This document shows, piece by piece, positions 15,583 to 23,672 of a DNA stretch of 64,000 nucleotides (its first letter is position 1; the number at the start of each line of letters is the position of its first letter). Source of the stretch: CBDFKU01 sp965248975 (lineage in GTDB: Bacteria > Chloroflexota > Dehalococcoidia > Lucifugimonadales > JAGWBF01). The stretch covers positions 62,001 to 126,000 of the forward strand of contig CBDFKU010000011.1 in the NCBI GenBank assembly GCA_965248975.1, read 5' to 3'. Both the position numbers and the translations under genes were made by a program. The notes below the pieces were generated by a model. That model worked only from the letters and a program-made list of their open reading frames with translations, had not been told where the DNA came from and did not search any database.

Positions 15583-16816
15583 TAGTACTCAGTCAACTCG
15601 GTGTTGGTAATTATTTAAGAAATCACTCAAAGTTGCTACCCTTTGGGAAGACAGAATCTACCCAAGGGGTGGCAGTGATGGGACGACGGGAAAAGTATAG
15701 GGTGCGCTTGGACCAGGAAGACCGGGAACAACTCCAGCAATTGATTCGAAGTGGGAAGAGCCGGGCTCGTGTGATGACCCGGGCGAGGATTCTACTAAAG
15801 AGCGATGAGGGTTGGAAGGCTCCCAAGGTGTCTGAGGCCTTGGACGTCTCCGTAGGCACAGTGTTCCGCATCAAGCGGCGTTTCGCTGAAGAGGGCATGA
15901 AGGGGGCTTTGCTGGAAAGGCCCAGGCCCAGGCCCAGGCCACGGAGGAAGCTGGACGACAAGGGAGAGGCCCACCTCATCGCCCTGGCCTGAAGCGCCGC
16001 GCCGGAGGGCCACGACCACTGGACCCTGCGGCTGTTGGCCGGGAAAGTGGTAGAGCTAGGGTTGGTGCCCTCCATGTCCCATGAAGGCATCCGCAAGCGG
16101 CTCAAAAAAACGTTCTTAAGCCGTGGCAGAAGAAGGAATGGTGTATTCCTAAGGTGAGCGCCGACTTTGTGGCAGCCATGGAGGATGTGCTGGACCTGTA
16201 TGCCGAGCCCTATGACCCCCGGCGGCCGGTGGTCTGCTTTGACGAGACCTCGACTCAGCTGTTGAGCGAGCCACGGCCGCCCCTCCCAGCGAAGCCGGGA
16301 CAGCCGCGGCGACAGGACTACTTTGTACCGAAGGGAGGGCACCCGGAACCTGTTCCTGACCTGCGAGCCGCTGCAGGGCTGGAGACACGTGGCCATCACC
16401 CAGCGGCGGACCCAGCAGGACTTCGCCCGTCAGATGCGTTGGTTGGTGGATGAGGCCTACCCGGAGGCCCCGGTGGTGCGAGTTGTTCTGGATAACCTGA
16501 ACACTCATCGCCCGGCTTCCCTGTACGAGGCCTTTCCTGCCCCTGAGGCCCGGCGTATCGTAAAGCGGCTGGAGTTCCACCACACCCCCAAACACGGCAG
16601 TTGGCTCAACATGGCGGAGATCGAGTTCAGCGTCCTGGCCCGATCTTGCCTGAGGAGGCGTGTCCCCGATGAGGCTGCCCTCCGCCGAGAAATTCAGGCC
16701 CTGGAGGGGGAGCGAAACGCCGCCCGAGCCTCTATCCATTGGCGCTTCAACACCCAAGATGCTAGGGCGAAACTCCATCGGCTATATCCTTCAAATCACA
16801 GGTTGACTGAGTACTA
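15583..16816 (+). mobile_element. IS630-family element, copy 3
   Basis: The element is 15585-16814 (1,230 bp); the extra six bases are one more CCCAGG unit in the basic linker. TA is duplicated at both ends; the restored target is C-TA-G, which was the stop codon of the phage completion gene on the minus strand. Confidence 0.94.
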
Positions 16817-16817
16817 G
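15678..16817 (+). pseudogene. IS630 transposase, copy 3, nonsense plus frameshift
   Basis: OrfA stops early at TGA 15990-15992 (TGC in the other copies), leaving the DNA-binding part only. OrfB carries the same TTTG-for-GAG lesion as copy 1. The copy is dead by two independent defects. The seven-A slippery run is still present. Confidence 0.88.
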
Positions 16818-17248
16818 ATCGCCACCGCCTCCACCCAGAAGGTTGCTCCCACGATCCCGAGACCGTACTCCGGGAAAGGCCGTCTCGCCGTGGCCCTGGT
16901 GCACAATATCGAGCTCACCAGGTTGGGCTTGGTTGCCCCGTTGACCAGGGCCCTGACGGACGCGGCCTGGTCCTTGGACACGTACTTCTCCAGCTCGGCG
17001 TGGGCCTCCTCTTCATCGGCCAAACTGACCAGGATGACCACCTCCAGATGGTAGATCGCGGTGGGCTCGGTGGCCCGGTAGTCGGCCACCACGCTCTGGG
17101 CCGTCGCCCGGATGTCCCGAATGACGGCGGCCGGGAACTCGCCTACCGACGACGCCGGGTACTTGTACACCCGGAGGTCGTCGACTGTGTCCAGCTTGGT
17201 GGCTATGTTATCGATCAGTTCCTTCAGGACCCCCGAGGTTGGAGCTAC
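16814..17248 (-). CDS. phage tail-completion/head-closure-like protein, start uncertain
   Basis: 144 residues beginning VAPTSGVLKELIDNIATKLD and ending ATFWVEAVAI. The start is not ATG, GTG or TTG: the natural junction with the gp6-like gene is G-TAG-C, where GTA would be the first codon, so the start may have mutated. Size and position after the connector fit a small head-tail joining or tail-completion protein. The stop TAG lies in the CTAG into which IS630 copy 3 inserted, so the reading frame survived the insertion. Any later tail genes are missing. Confidence 0.6.
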   Translation of the reverse strand, partial: VAPTSGVLKELIDNIATKLDTVDDLRVYKYPASSVGEFPAAVIRDIRATAQSVVADYRATEPTAIYHLEVVILVSLADEEEAHAELEKYVSKDQAASVRALVNGATKPNLVSSILCTRATARRPFPEYGLGIVGATFWVEAVAI

Positions 17249-18078
17249 CGCGTCCCCACTCCCAGGGGATGCCTGCGATAGGGACCTAGAAGCTGCCTCA
17301 CGTCCGGGTCGAGCCCGCGGAGCCCGTCTCCTGCGGAGACCCCGGACTGGGCGGCGAAGCGGGCGTCTTTGCGCTTCCACAGCCGGGAAGCCTGGATAAG
17401 ACAGGCCTCCACTACCGTTTCCGGATACCGGTAAACGGATATATCGGTGCCGTCGCTGTGAGCCGCGGCGGTGCTGCCGTTGACCCCTCTCACCACCGTG
17501 AGATCGTTGGTCGAGATGACGCTGACGTAGAGCTGCTCGCTCTCGATCAGGACGGTCTGCCCCACCGCGAACTTGGAGCCGTCGGTCACCGTGAGGGTAG
17601 CCGAGTACTGAGCTCCTTCGTTGATGTCGGCCCCGATGTCCTCGGTCACTTCCCTATACCCCCACTTGCCCGTGATCTGCACCGTCTGCATACCGGTGGT
17701 AAAGACATCCTCGTTGCCGGCCTCGACATCCACCGTGACCCAGGTGTAGGGCCGTCCCCAGGCCTTGGTGGGCGCGGAGTTGGGCGGATAGAGGAGATAG
17801 TCGGAGGCGGCCCAGGTGGTCTCGAAGGTCCGGTCCAGGTTGTCATCGGTCTTTAGGGATGTCACGCCGATGAGGTCCTGCACCTGCAGTTCTGTTCCGC
17901 CGTCTCCGTCGAACACCCTGGTCGCCACCAGCACGTAGAAGCGGCGGTTGCAGTAGCGGTCGACCAGCCTGGAGACCGCTTCTAGCAGGTCCCTCAAACG
18001 TGTGTCGTAGGTGGTGCCGCTGATGTTCAGCACCCCGGTGGATTTCAGGGTAGTGAGGTCCGCGTAGGCGTTGGTCAT
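17245..18078 (-). CDS. phage head-tail connector (gp6-like)
   Basis: 277 residues from ATG 18078, whose first bases overlap the preceding stop. The N-terminus TNAYADLTTLKSTGVL and LLEAVSRLVDRYCNRRFYV, and the C-terminus ETVVEACLIQASRLWKRKDA with LDPDVRQLLGPYRR, are the pattern of gp6-type adaptor proteins that sit under the portal. The central part (ADINEGAQYSATLTVTDGSK) is an insertion with a beta-rich look. Intact. Confidence 0.75.
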   Translation of the reverse strand: MTNAYADLTTLKSTGVLNISGTTYDTRLRDLLEAVSRLVDRYCNRRFYVLVATRVFDGDGGTELQVQDLIGVTSLKTDDNLDRTFETTWAASDYLLYPPNSAPTKAWGRPYTWVTVDVEAGNEDVFTTGMQTVQITGKWGYREVTEDIGADINEGAQYSATLTVTDGSKFAVGQTVLIESEQLYVSVISTNDLTVVRGVNGSTAAAHSDGTDISVYRYPETVVEACLIQASRLWKRKDARFAAQSGVSAGDGLRGLDPDVRQLLGPYRRHPLGVGTR

Positions 18079-18080
18079 GG

Positions 18081-18314
18081 CTACGGCTTGGTATAGGAGA
18101 ATGAGTCGGTGGTGGGGGTAGTGGTGGGATGGTCGCTGTGCCACTGGTCCAGCCGGGCCTTTATGGCCGCCCTAATCTGGGCTTGGGACGGGGCGGAGGG
18201 GCCGGGAAAGAAACGCATCTCCCGTACCATGAGGTCCTCGTTATCGTCCAGAAGACGGAAGTGGGCGAAGTATCCCGCACCCGTTTGGGTGACGTCATCG
18301 ACTTTTACTTGCAT
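18081..18314 (-). CDS. small phage structural-operon protein
   Basis: 77 residues, GGAG before the ATG, three bases after the preceding stop and just before the connector gene. Beta-strand-like first half (MQVKVDDVTQTGAGYFAHFR), then a Pro/Thr tail. I do not recognise it. Its place in a tight operon makes it a real gene. Confidence 0.55.
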   Translation of the reverse strand: MQVKVDDVTQTGAGYFAHFRLLDDNEDLMVREMRFFPGPSAPSQAQIRAAIKARLDQWHSDHPTTTPTTDSFSYTKP

Positions 18315-18317
18315 GTC

Positions 18318-18950
18318 TTACTCCACAGCCAAAAGGATTATCGTTATCGTGTTTCCGGAGCCCACATCTATCACGTTGTAGCGAATGTAGGAAACTGGGG
18401 CGTCGACTTTGAAGGTGGCTCCTTCAGGAATGGCTCCTTCGTTGATGAGGTCGAACCAGTTTGTGCCGTCCAGGCTTCCCTGCACGTCTATGTCCGCGTT
18501 GGATGCTCCCGCCGTGCGGGACCAGGCGCGGGTGAACTTGGACTTGGGGCCCTTGCTCATGTCCAGCGTCGCTCCCGTGCCGTTGGCCGTTATCCCGGTG
18601 GCGGTCTGCATGTACTCCCGCTGATAGTCCTCTGCATTGTCCGGGTCGACCAGCTTGACGGCCAGGACGCCGCGCTCGTCGAAGAAGGCGTCTACTCTGT
18701 CTGCATCGGTCACGGCGGTAGGGACACCGCTGTGGGCCTTTCCTCCCACCTTGACCGGGTTGCCGGCATCCGGGGCGTCGTGGGCCACCGAGCCGGCGAT
18801 CAACGGGCGCCCGGCCGAGTCGACCAACAGGTATGTATTGTCGCCGTCGGCCACCGACGGGGCGGTCGCCTGGTACTTGCTCCGTATTTTCAGGAGGCGA
18901 TCCTTGGAGCCGGCCGGATCGTCGTGCTTCCCTTCCGCGTATCCGCCCAT
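18318..18950 (-). CDS. phage structural protein (fibre/decoration-like)
   Basis: 210 residues. GSVAHDAPDAGNPVKVGGKA followed by PTAVTDADRVDAFFDERG is a motif seen repeatedly in head-cluster and fibre proteins of tailed phages. The second half (FTRAWSRTAGASNADIDVQG, DGTNWFDLINEG) looks like a beta-sandwich. It is probably exposed on the virion; the exact role is unknown. Confidence 0.65.
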   Translation of the reverse strand: MGGYAEGKHDDPAGSKDRLLKIRSKYQATAPSVADGDNTYLLVDSAGRPLIAGSVAHDAPDAGNPVKVGGKAHSGVPTAVTDADRVDAFFDERGVLAVKLVDPDNAEDYQREYMQTATGITANGTGATLDMSKGPKSKFTRAWSRTAGASNADIDVQGSLDGTNWFDLINEGAIPEGATFKVDAPVSYIRYNVIDVGSGNTITIILLAVE

Positions 18951-18953
18951 GAG

Positions 18954-19406
18954 CTATACGTCGTAGTAGAAGATGTAAGCGTTGCCCACCAGGCCGGCCG
19001 CGGCGCCCGAAGCCTTGCTCCCGGTGATGTAGCCGGTGGCGCCGCCCTTGCCATCCAGGCGCTGTCTGGATTTCCCGTTGGTTCCCTTGTCCTCGATATT
19101 GTCCTCAGCCGCCGCTGCGGCCCCCACGTCCACCCCGTCCAGCAGGTTGTCGGAGCTGGTCGTGGCGTCGACGGCGGTGCCGAAATCGGCGGTACAGGCG
19201 GCCGTGGACTTGGTGGTGCGGTCTATGGCGATGCGTACCACCACGATGGCGCTGGACTCCGGGTTCTGCCAGCCCAGGATGCCGCCGGCCGTATCTAAGG
19301 CCCCCAGGGCGACCTTGGCGCACCTCAGCGCCACGGGACTGGCGTCCGAGGTCATCAGGTCCTTGACTTGCTCGGCCACAGGACTGTTCTTCGATGGATT
19401 GGCCAT
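18954..19406 (-). CDS. phage capsid-associated protein (decoration-like)
   Basis: 150 residues immediately downstream of the capsid gene, with AAAAGGAGG before the ATG. Small Ala/Gly-rich protein (VALRCAKVALGALDTAGGIL; VVVRIAIDRTTKSTAACTAD). Position and size suit a head decoration or stabilisation protein, but there is no decisive motif. Confidence 0.5.
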   Translation of the reverse strand: MANPSKNSPVAEQVKDLMTSDASPVALRCAKVALGALDTAGGILGWQNPESSAIVVVRIAIDRTTKSTAACTADFGTAVDATTSSDNLLDGVDVGAAAAAEDNIEDKGTNGKSRQRLDGKGGATGYITGSKASGAAAGLVGNAYIFYYDV

Positions 19407-19427
19407 TGTTAACCTCCTTTTCGCTTG

Positions 19428-19464
19428 ATACCCCTCTCCCTCTGGGAGAGGGGCCAGGGTCAGG
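19428..19464 (-). repeat. REP-like repeat, copy 1 of 3
   Basis: The minus strand reads CCCTGACCCTGGCCCC and then TCTCCCAGAGGGAGAGGGG. Related copies lie at 40865-40896 (plus) and 63553-63588 (minus). It is placed between the capsid and decoration genes within the phage operon. Confidence 0.6.
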
Positions 19465-19466
19465 GT

Positions 19467-20801
19467 CTATGCAACACCGGTGATGTTGTACTGTATCGCC
19501 GTGTGGGTGGCGCTGGATCGGGTACCCGTGCGCTCGGCGAAAGCGATGCGTAGGCTCATTACCATGATGTTCTGCCTCTTCTGGATGTCCCGGTCAGTCT
19601 CGATGGCCAGCTCCCTGCGGAAACCCACCCGCCACTGGGATCGGTTGACGATCAGCAGCCGGCCAGTGTTGGTGCCGTTGCCGCCATCGGTGACTTTGCC
19701 GTCGGTGTCGGCCAGCTTCATCTGCTCCGATACGATGACCGGTATCCCTTCCACGGCCCCCAGCTGTCCCCGCAGCAGGGTGGCGTTGGGCCCCAGCTTG
19801 TTCAGGGTGCGGAAGTTGGAGACGCTGAGGGACCGGATGTAGCTGTTGACGTCCATGACATAGGCCAGCTCCGACGGTCGGACGCCGTACCTACCCAGCT
19901 TGCTGCGGATCTCGTTGAACATGTCGTCGGACACGGCGGCGCCGTGGTTGTTGGCCTGGCCGGTGTTGTCCACCAGGGGCAGGTGGACCAACCCGTCGAA
20001 GCCCAGGAGCCAGTGGCCCTTGCCGGCGTCGGTCTTGGATATGGTGGCGCCGTCGGCGTTGATGTTGTTGGTCGTGGTGCTGTCACCGTTCAGCACGACG
20101 TCGTCGATGACCTCGGCGGCGTTGCGCACCAGCGAGCTGCGGACCTCCGAGGCCCTGGCGATGATGGCGTCCTCGTCCAGGGTGAGGGACCAGGGCACCT
20201 GCCCAACCAACTCGTAGGACGTGAGGGTTTGCTTGGCCGTGGCCAGGGCCGTGCTGGTGGTGGCCAGGTTCTCCGTTCCCGGGTACCAGTTAACGGCCCC
20301 CAGCTGAAGGGGGATCTCGAACGGGTCCGAAGGCATCTCCACCCTGGAGAACAGGGGAGAGACCAGCGTTTCCAGGTTCACGTCCATCCACAGGGCGCTG
20401 GCCTCCTGGGTGGGTACTAGCTCGTCGCCGGTGCCGGTGGTGGTGCTATCCATGGCGGCCTTCAGGTTGGCCTGCCACTCCTCCAGCATCCTGGGGTTCA
20501 GTCCCAGGGGCTGGCGCATCTGTGCGTTGAGGATGCTGCGCATGTGCGCCAGGTCCATCAGGTCCAGGCCTTGGTACTTGCCATAGGGCACCCGCGGCCT
20601 GTCCAGCCCGCCGTATTTGGACAGCACGGCCTGCTTCTCGCCGTCCCGCCACAGGTCCTGGATGCGGGCTACCTGGGAAGCCACCCGGTCCACCTCTTCC
20701 TTGAGGGGAGGAATCTCCTTGTCCATCCGGGCGTCGTAGAAGTCGCGGATGGACGCCACCTCGCGTTTGATCATGCTCAGCTCTTGGGCTCCGATGGTCA
20801 T
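19467..20801 (-). CDS. HK97-type major capsid protein
   Basis: 444 residues from the ATG at 20801, chosen for the AAGGAGG directly upstream (an upstream in-frame start at 20831 lacks one). The first 80 residues form a coiled-coil scaffold-like delta region (EVASIRDFYDARMDKEIPPL). Then come the HK97 fold motifs: ELVPTQEASALWMDVNLETL, an EVRSSLVRNAAEVIDD helix, GFDGLVHL, and the P-domain SVSNFRTLNKLGPNATLLRG with LGAVEGIPVIVSEQM. The delta domain is presumably cut off by the neighbouring protease during maturation. Confidence 0.9.
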   Translation of the reverse strand: MTIGAQELSMIKREVASIRDFYDARMDKEIPPLKEEVDRVASQVARIQDLWRDGEKQAVLSKYGGLDRPRVPYGKYQGLDLMDLAHMRSILNAQMRQPLGLNPRMLEEWQANLKAAMDSTTTGTGDELVPTQEASALWMDVNLETLVSPLFSRVEMPSDPFEIPLQLGAVNWYPGTENLATTSTALATAKQTLTSYELVGQVPWSLTLDEDAIIARASEVRSSLVRNAAEVIDDVVLNGDSTTTNNINADGATISKTDAGKGHWLLGFDGLVHLPLVDNTGQANNHGAAVSDDMFNEIRSKLGRYGVRPSELAYVMDVNSYIRSLSVSNFRTLNKLGPNATLLRGQLGAVEGIPVIVSEQMKLADTDGKVTDGGNGTNTGRLLIVNRSQWRVGFRRELAIETDRDIQKRQNIMVMSLRIAFAERTGTRSSATHTAIQYNITGVA

Positions 20802-20849
20802 ACATACCTCCTTCTTTCGTCTCGGGTTCACACCCGACCTCTGGTACGA

Positions 20850-21551
20850 CTAACGCCTGGCACTCCGTAAGATATCCAGTATCTCCTCCAGTGGATTCCC
20901 CTCCGCTTCCTGCGAGTCACTGAAGCCCCGCCCGCTGTAGTAGCTCTGCATGCGGGGAGTCCCGTCCAGAGCTTTCTTCAAGGCGCTCTGGTTGGCGGGA
21001 ACGGGGGCGGCGCTGATCTCCAACAGCTCCTGTCGGGCGAATATGATGCCCAGGGCCTCCCCGGTACGGCCGTCCCTTCTTGTCTCGTACTGGAGAGGCT
21101 TGAATCCCACGGACACCCCCCTCTGATAGCCGCCCCGGTACAGTGATGCCACCTCCTGAGCGAACTCGGTGGGGCCGAACTCCATGGCGGCCATCAGACC
21201 TCCGGCGTCCTTCCAAACCTCCACCGCCCTGCCGATGGCGGGCCGGGTGTAGTCGTGGGCCCACAGGAACACCGGGTTCCGGGTGTAGTGGCGTAGGTCC
21301 CATCCCTCGACGCGTACCACGTCGCCATGGCGGTCCACCTCTTCGTTGGAGACGACGAAGGTCATCTCGGACTCGCGGCTGCGGCCGCCATTCCTGGACG
21401 GCGGCACCACCTCTCGGCCTGCTGGGGCCAGGGCCGCCAGCGCGGGCCCCTGGCTCCACTTGCGGAGATGCGGCGCGTCACTCAGGCCCCGCTCGTAGGA
21501 GTCCAGGGCCTCCAGCAGCCGTTCCCGCTCCCACAGCTCCGACTCGTTCAT
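20850..21551 (-). CDS. HK97-family prohead protease
   Basis: 233 residues with the S78/HK97 protease pattern: SNEEVDRHGDVVRVEGWDL, catalytic His99 in FLWAHDYTRPAIGRA, Ser147 in RGVSVGFKP, and ELLEISAAPVPANQSAL. It processes the capsid delta domain. It is the first gene of the capsid block, with its own promoter and terminator-like hairpin upstream. Confidence 0.88.
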   Translation of the reverse strand: MNESELWERERLLEALDSYERGLSDAPHLRKWSQGPALAALAPAGREVVPPSRNGGRSRESEMTFVVSNEEVDRHGDVVRVEGWDLRHYTRNPVFLWAHDYTRPAIGRAVEVWKDAGGLMAAMEFGPTEFAQEVASLYRGGYQRGVSVGFKPLQYETRRDGRTGEALGIIFARQELLEISAAPVPANQSALKKALDGTPRMQSYYSGRGFSDSQEAEGNPLEEILDILRSARR

Positions 21552-21590
21552 ATGGCACCTCTCTTCGTGATGGTTGGGTCCCCTGCGGAC

Positions 21591-21692
21591 AAAAAAGAGG
21601 GACGGACCCCACGGGGTCCGTCCCTCTGGTGTTTCGCCTGGGTGTTTTGTTGACTGATTACAAGCCTATCGATTCGGTCCTTGGAGTGTCAA
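21591..21692 (-). promoter_or_regulatory. phage leader 1: promoter plus terminator hairpin before the protease gene
   Basis: On the minus strand, TTGACA (21692-21687), an 18-base spacer and TAGGCT (21668-21663) form a promoter. About 30 bases after the expected start is a perfect 14-bp stem (21626-21597, beginning GAGGGACGGACCCC) followed by TTTTTT. The protease ATG is 40 bases further on. A sister module lies at 25319-25446. Confidence 0.65.
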
Positions 21693-21746
21693 TGTAGGGG
21701 TGTCAGGGCGCACTTTTTGGCTATCTGGAGCCATCCTTAGTGTATC

Positions 21747-22149
21747 CTACGTCGTACTGGGGGGCTGCGCAACTCTCAACGGTATGTGGATCATTTCGTG
21801 CCCTTGTACCACCACGTGGACCGCGTACTGCGAAAATTTGGGGAATTCTAGGTTGCCGAGCGCTATTGCGATTCGTCCTGGAGTTTCAGTTGCTCCTGGC
21901 GGAGGGACGGGAACATTGAAAGTGCCGTTGATCGGAGGAATAAGATCAGCCCCATCTGCATCGATCAATCTAATGATAATCTCTTTGTCACCGGCCGGCA
22001 ATGCTCGCTCTAATCTGCGCCACTAGATGAAATTGCGGGTGAACTGCCGGCACTTGATTAGTGTGGATTGTATCAAAGCCTATTCCGAGGGCATTGATCT
22101 TCCCTCCGACTTCTGCGTAATCACAAATAAATGCGAAGTCGACGTCCAA
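21747..22149 (-). pseudogene. DUF6941-like protein, frameshifted
   Basis: From TTG 22149 (AAGGAG upstream) the frame reads MDVDFAFICDYAEVGGKINA and FHLVAQIRASIAG. It then stops and is continued in a second frame by ALPAGDKEIIIRLIDADGAD and LGNLEFPKFSQYAVHVVVQG to TGA at 21747. This pattern (ICDYAE..GGKI..LGI, then D.DG, then a C-terminal strand pair) resembles the DUF6941 family of small proteins found in many bacteria. One lost or gained base near 22000 explains the break. It is not a virion gene; it sits between portal and protease as cargo. Confidence 0.55.
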
Positions 22150-22277
22150 GACTCAATCTCCTTCCCCTCACCACCGTCGGACTTGGTCCCCTCACCAGAT
22201 GACTTTAGAGTGACGTTGACTACCGCCTTCTGCGGAATTTGCTGGTGGATCACGACCTTCGTCTCAACTTGGGCCAT
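22080..22277 (-). CDS. small cargo-gene ORF upstream of the DUF6941-like gene
   Basis: 65 residues with AGGAGG upstream of the ATG; MAQVETKVVIHQQIPQKAVV then a charged tail. Its 3' 70 bases overlap the DUF6941-like start in another frame, longer than normal, so its own end may also have shifted. The family is unknown. Confidence 0.45.
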   Translation of the reverse strand: MAQVETKVVIHQQIPQKAVVNVTLKSSGEGTKSDGGEGKEIESWTSTSHLFVITQKSEGRSMPSE

Positions 22278-22290
22278 TTTAAGCCTCCTG

Positions 22291-22337
22291 TTTACCTAGG
22301 CAAACAATATTTCTTTCAAAGTATTTGGGAATGTCAA
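22291..22337 (-). promoter_or_regulatory. cargo promoter region with palindrome
   Basis: TTGACA on the minus strand (22337-22332) and, next to the ribosome site, the near-palindrome GTTTGCCTAGGTAAAC (22306-22291). A matching -10 at standard spacing is not clear. The palindrome could be an operator for the cargo genes. Confidence 0.35.
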
Positions 22338-22382
22338 CTACGTGCCAATCAGCGGGTACGGGCACCGGTTCCATGGATATCG

Positions 22383-23644
22383 CTAATTGGGACTGTGCAG
22401 TGGCGCATCCCCCCAGGGGACGTCGGGGAGGTTGCGATCGCGGCGGACCTCGTTGATGGTCAGTACGCCCCGGTCCAGCAGCTTCGCATCCCGCTCCACC
22501 CGGCTGTTTTCGTCCTCCCGCGTCGCCTCTATGGCGCTCAGGTCGACTCCACCCGAAGCTCCGGGTAGCCCAGAAGGGGCATCAGCTTCTCTGTGAGCTG
22601 CTCCTCGAGGAACTTCATCTCGGGGACCATGGTGTTGCGCCAGAACAGCCGCTCAGCCGTGTTGATGTTGTCGAAGGTGGCCTTCTGGAGGTCCGAGAGA
22701 AGCGGCAGCGGCACGCCGTAGGCCCGGCTGACGTCCTCCAGGCTCCAACGCAGCCCCTGGATGAACTCCATCTCCCGGTGGCTCAGGCCCAGGGTCTTGA
22801 TGTCCTTGATGAAGCTGGCTATGGCGGGGCGGTGTGCGTTGCCCGGCCCCCTGTACCGCTTGTCCCAGCGCTGGTAGAAGTCCTCTACCTCCTCGTCGCT
22901 CATGGCCTCCTCGGTGGTGAAGATCAGGTCGGGCTGGGCCGAGTTCCTGAAGAAGTTGCGGTTGAACTTCAAAGCGTCCAGGCCCATGTCCGCCGACAGC
23001 CTCAGTGGGGCCACGGGGGACAGGCCGGCGTACTCCTCCAGCGGGTTAAAGTAGCGCATCCAGATCATCTCCTGGGGAGTGTAGGCCACGGGCCCCGTCA
23101 TACCCAGGTACACGTATCCCCTGATGTACTGCTGCTTATCCGGCAGGATGCGGACCCGGTCGGGCCGCAGGGGCCATATCTCACGCCGGCCGGACTGGTC
23201 CCTCTCCAGCGCCCAGAAGGCGGACCCCCACAGGTTGAAGTAGATCTCCGTGGCCCTCCACAGGTCCCCCCGGCTGTACCAACCGTTCACCCGGTCCAGG
23301 AGCCGTTGCGCCGGGTGGGCGCCGCCCACCGGCAGCCATCCGGCGGACCCTCCGGCTTCGCCTGTGGGCCCGCCTTCCACCCGCCGTAGCACCGACACGG
23401 GGGGACGGGCCAGCGCCTCGCTGCGCACCCGTATGGCGGCGTACACCGGCACCGAGATTGCGTAGTAGTCGCCGTAGGACGTCCTGGCCCAGTCCTGCCC
23501 CAACCCGGCCGTCTCCTGGTACCGGTCCACGTCCACGGTGGACGCCCGGTTGCTCTTCCTGGAGGTGGACTCCCGGTCCCTCCTCCTCAGAAATCCGGTG
23601 ACGCTATTCATGAGGCCCGTGCCGCCCATTCTTCTGCCACGCAT
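22383..23644 (-). pseudogene. HK97-family portal protein with frameshifted C-terminus
   Basis: From ATG 23644 (AGGAGAAGG upstream) 368 residues read as an HK97-type portal: YYAISVPVYAAIRVRSEALA, EIYFNLWGSAFWALERDQSG, MIWMRYFNPLEEYAGLSPVA, GLRWSLEDVSRAYGVPLPLL, and ATFDNINTAERLFWRNTMVP. It stops at 22538 after YPELRVEST. The other frame then reads DLSAIEATREDENSRVERDA and LLDRGVLTINEVRRDRNLPD to TAG at 22383, the normal portal tail. One base change near 22550 separates them. The truncated product lacks only the C-terminal 55 residues; either the phage is defective or the base is a consensus error. Confidence 0.85.
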
Positions 23645-23672
23645 AGGTCCTTCTCCTCGTAGTGTCGTTTTG

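Noticed and set aside
18129..19298. Plus-strand long open frame across the phage structural genes
   Set aside because: It is antisense to well-supported minus-strand genes, has no ribosome site and has a Val/Gly-biased shadow composition.
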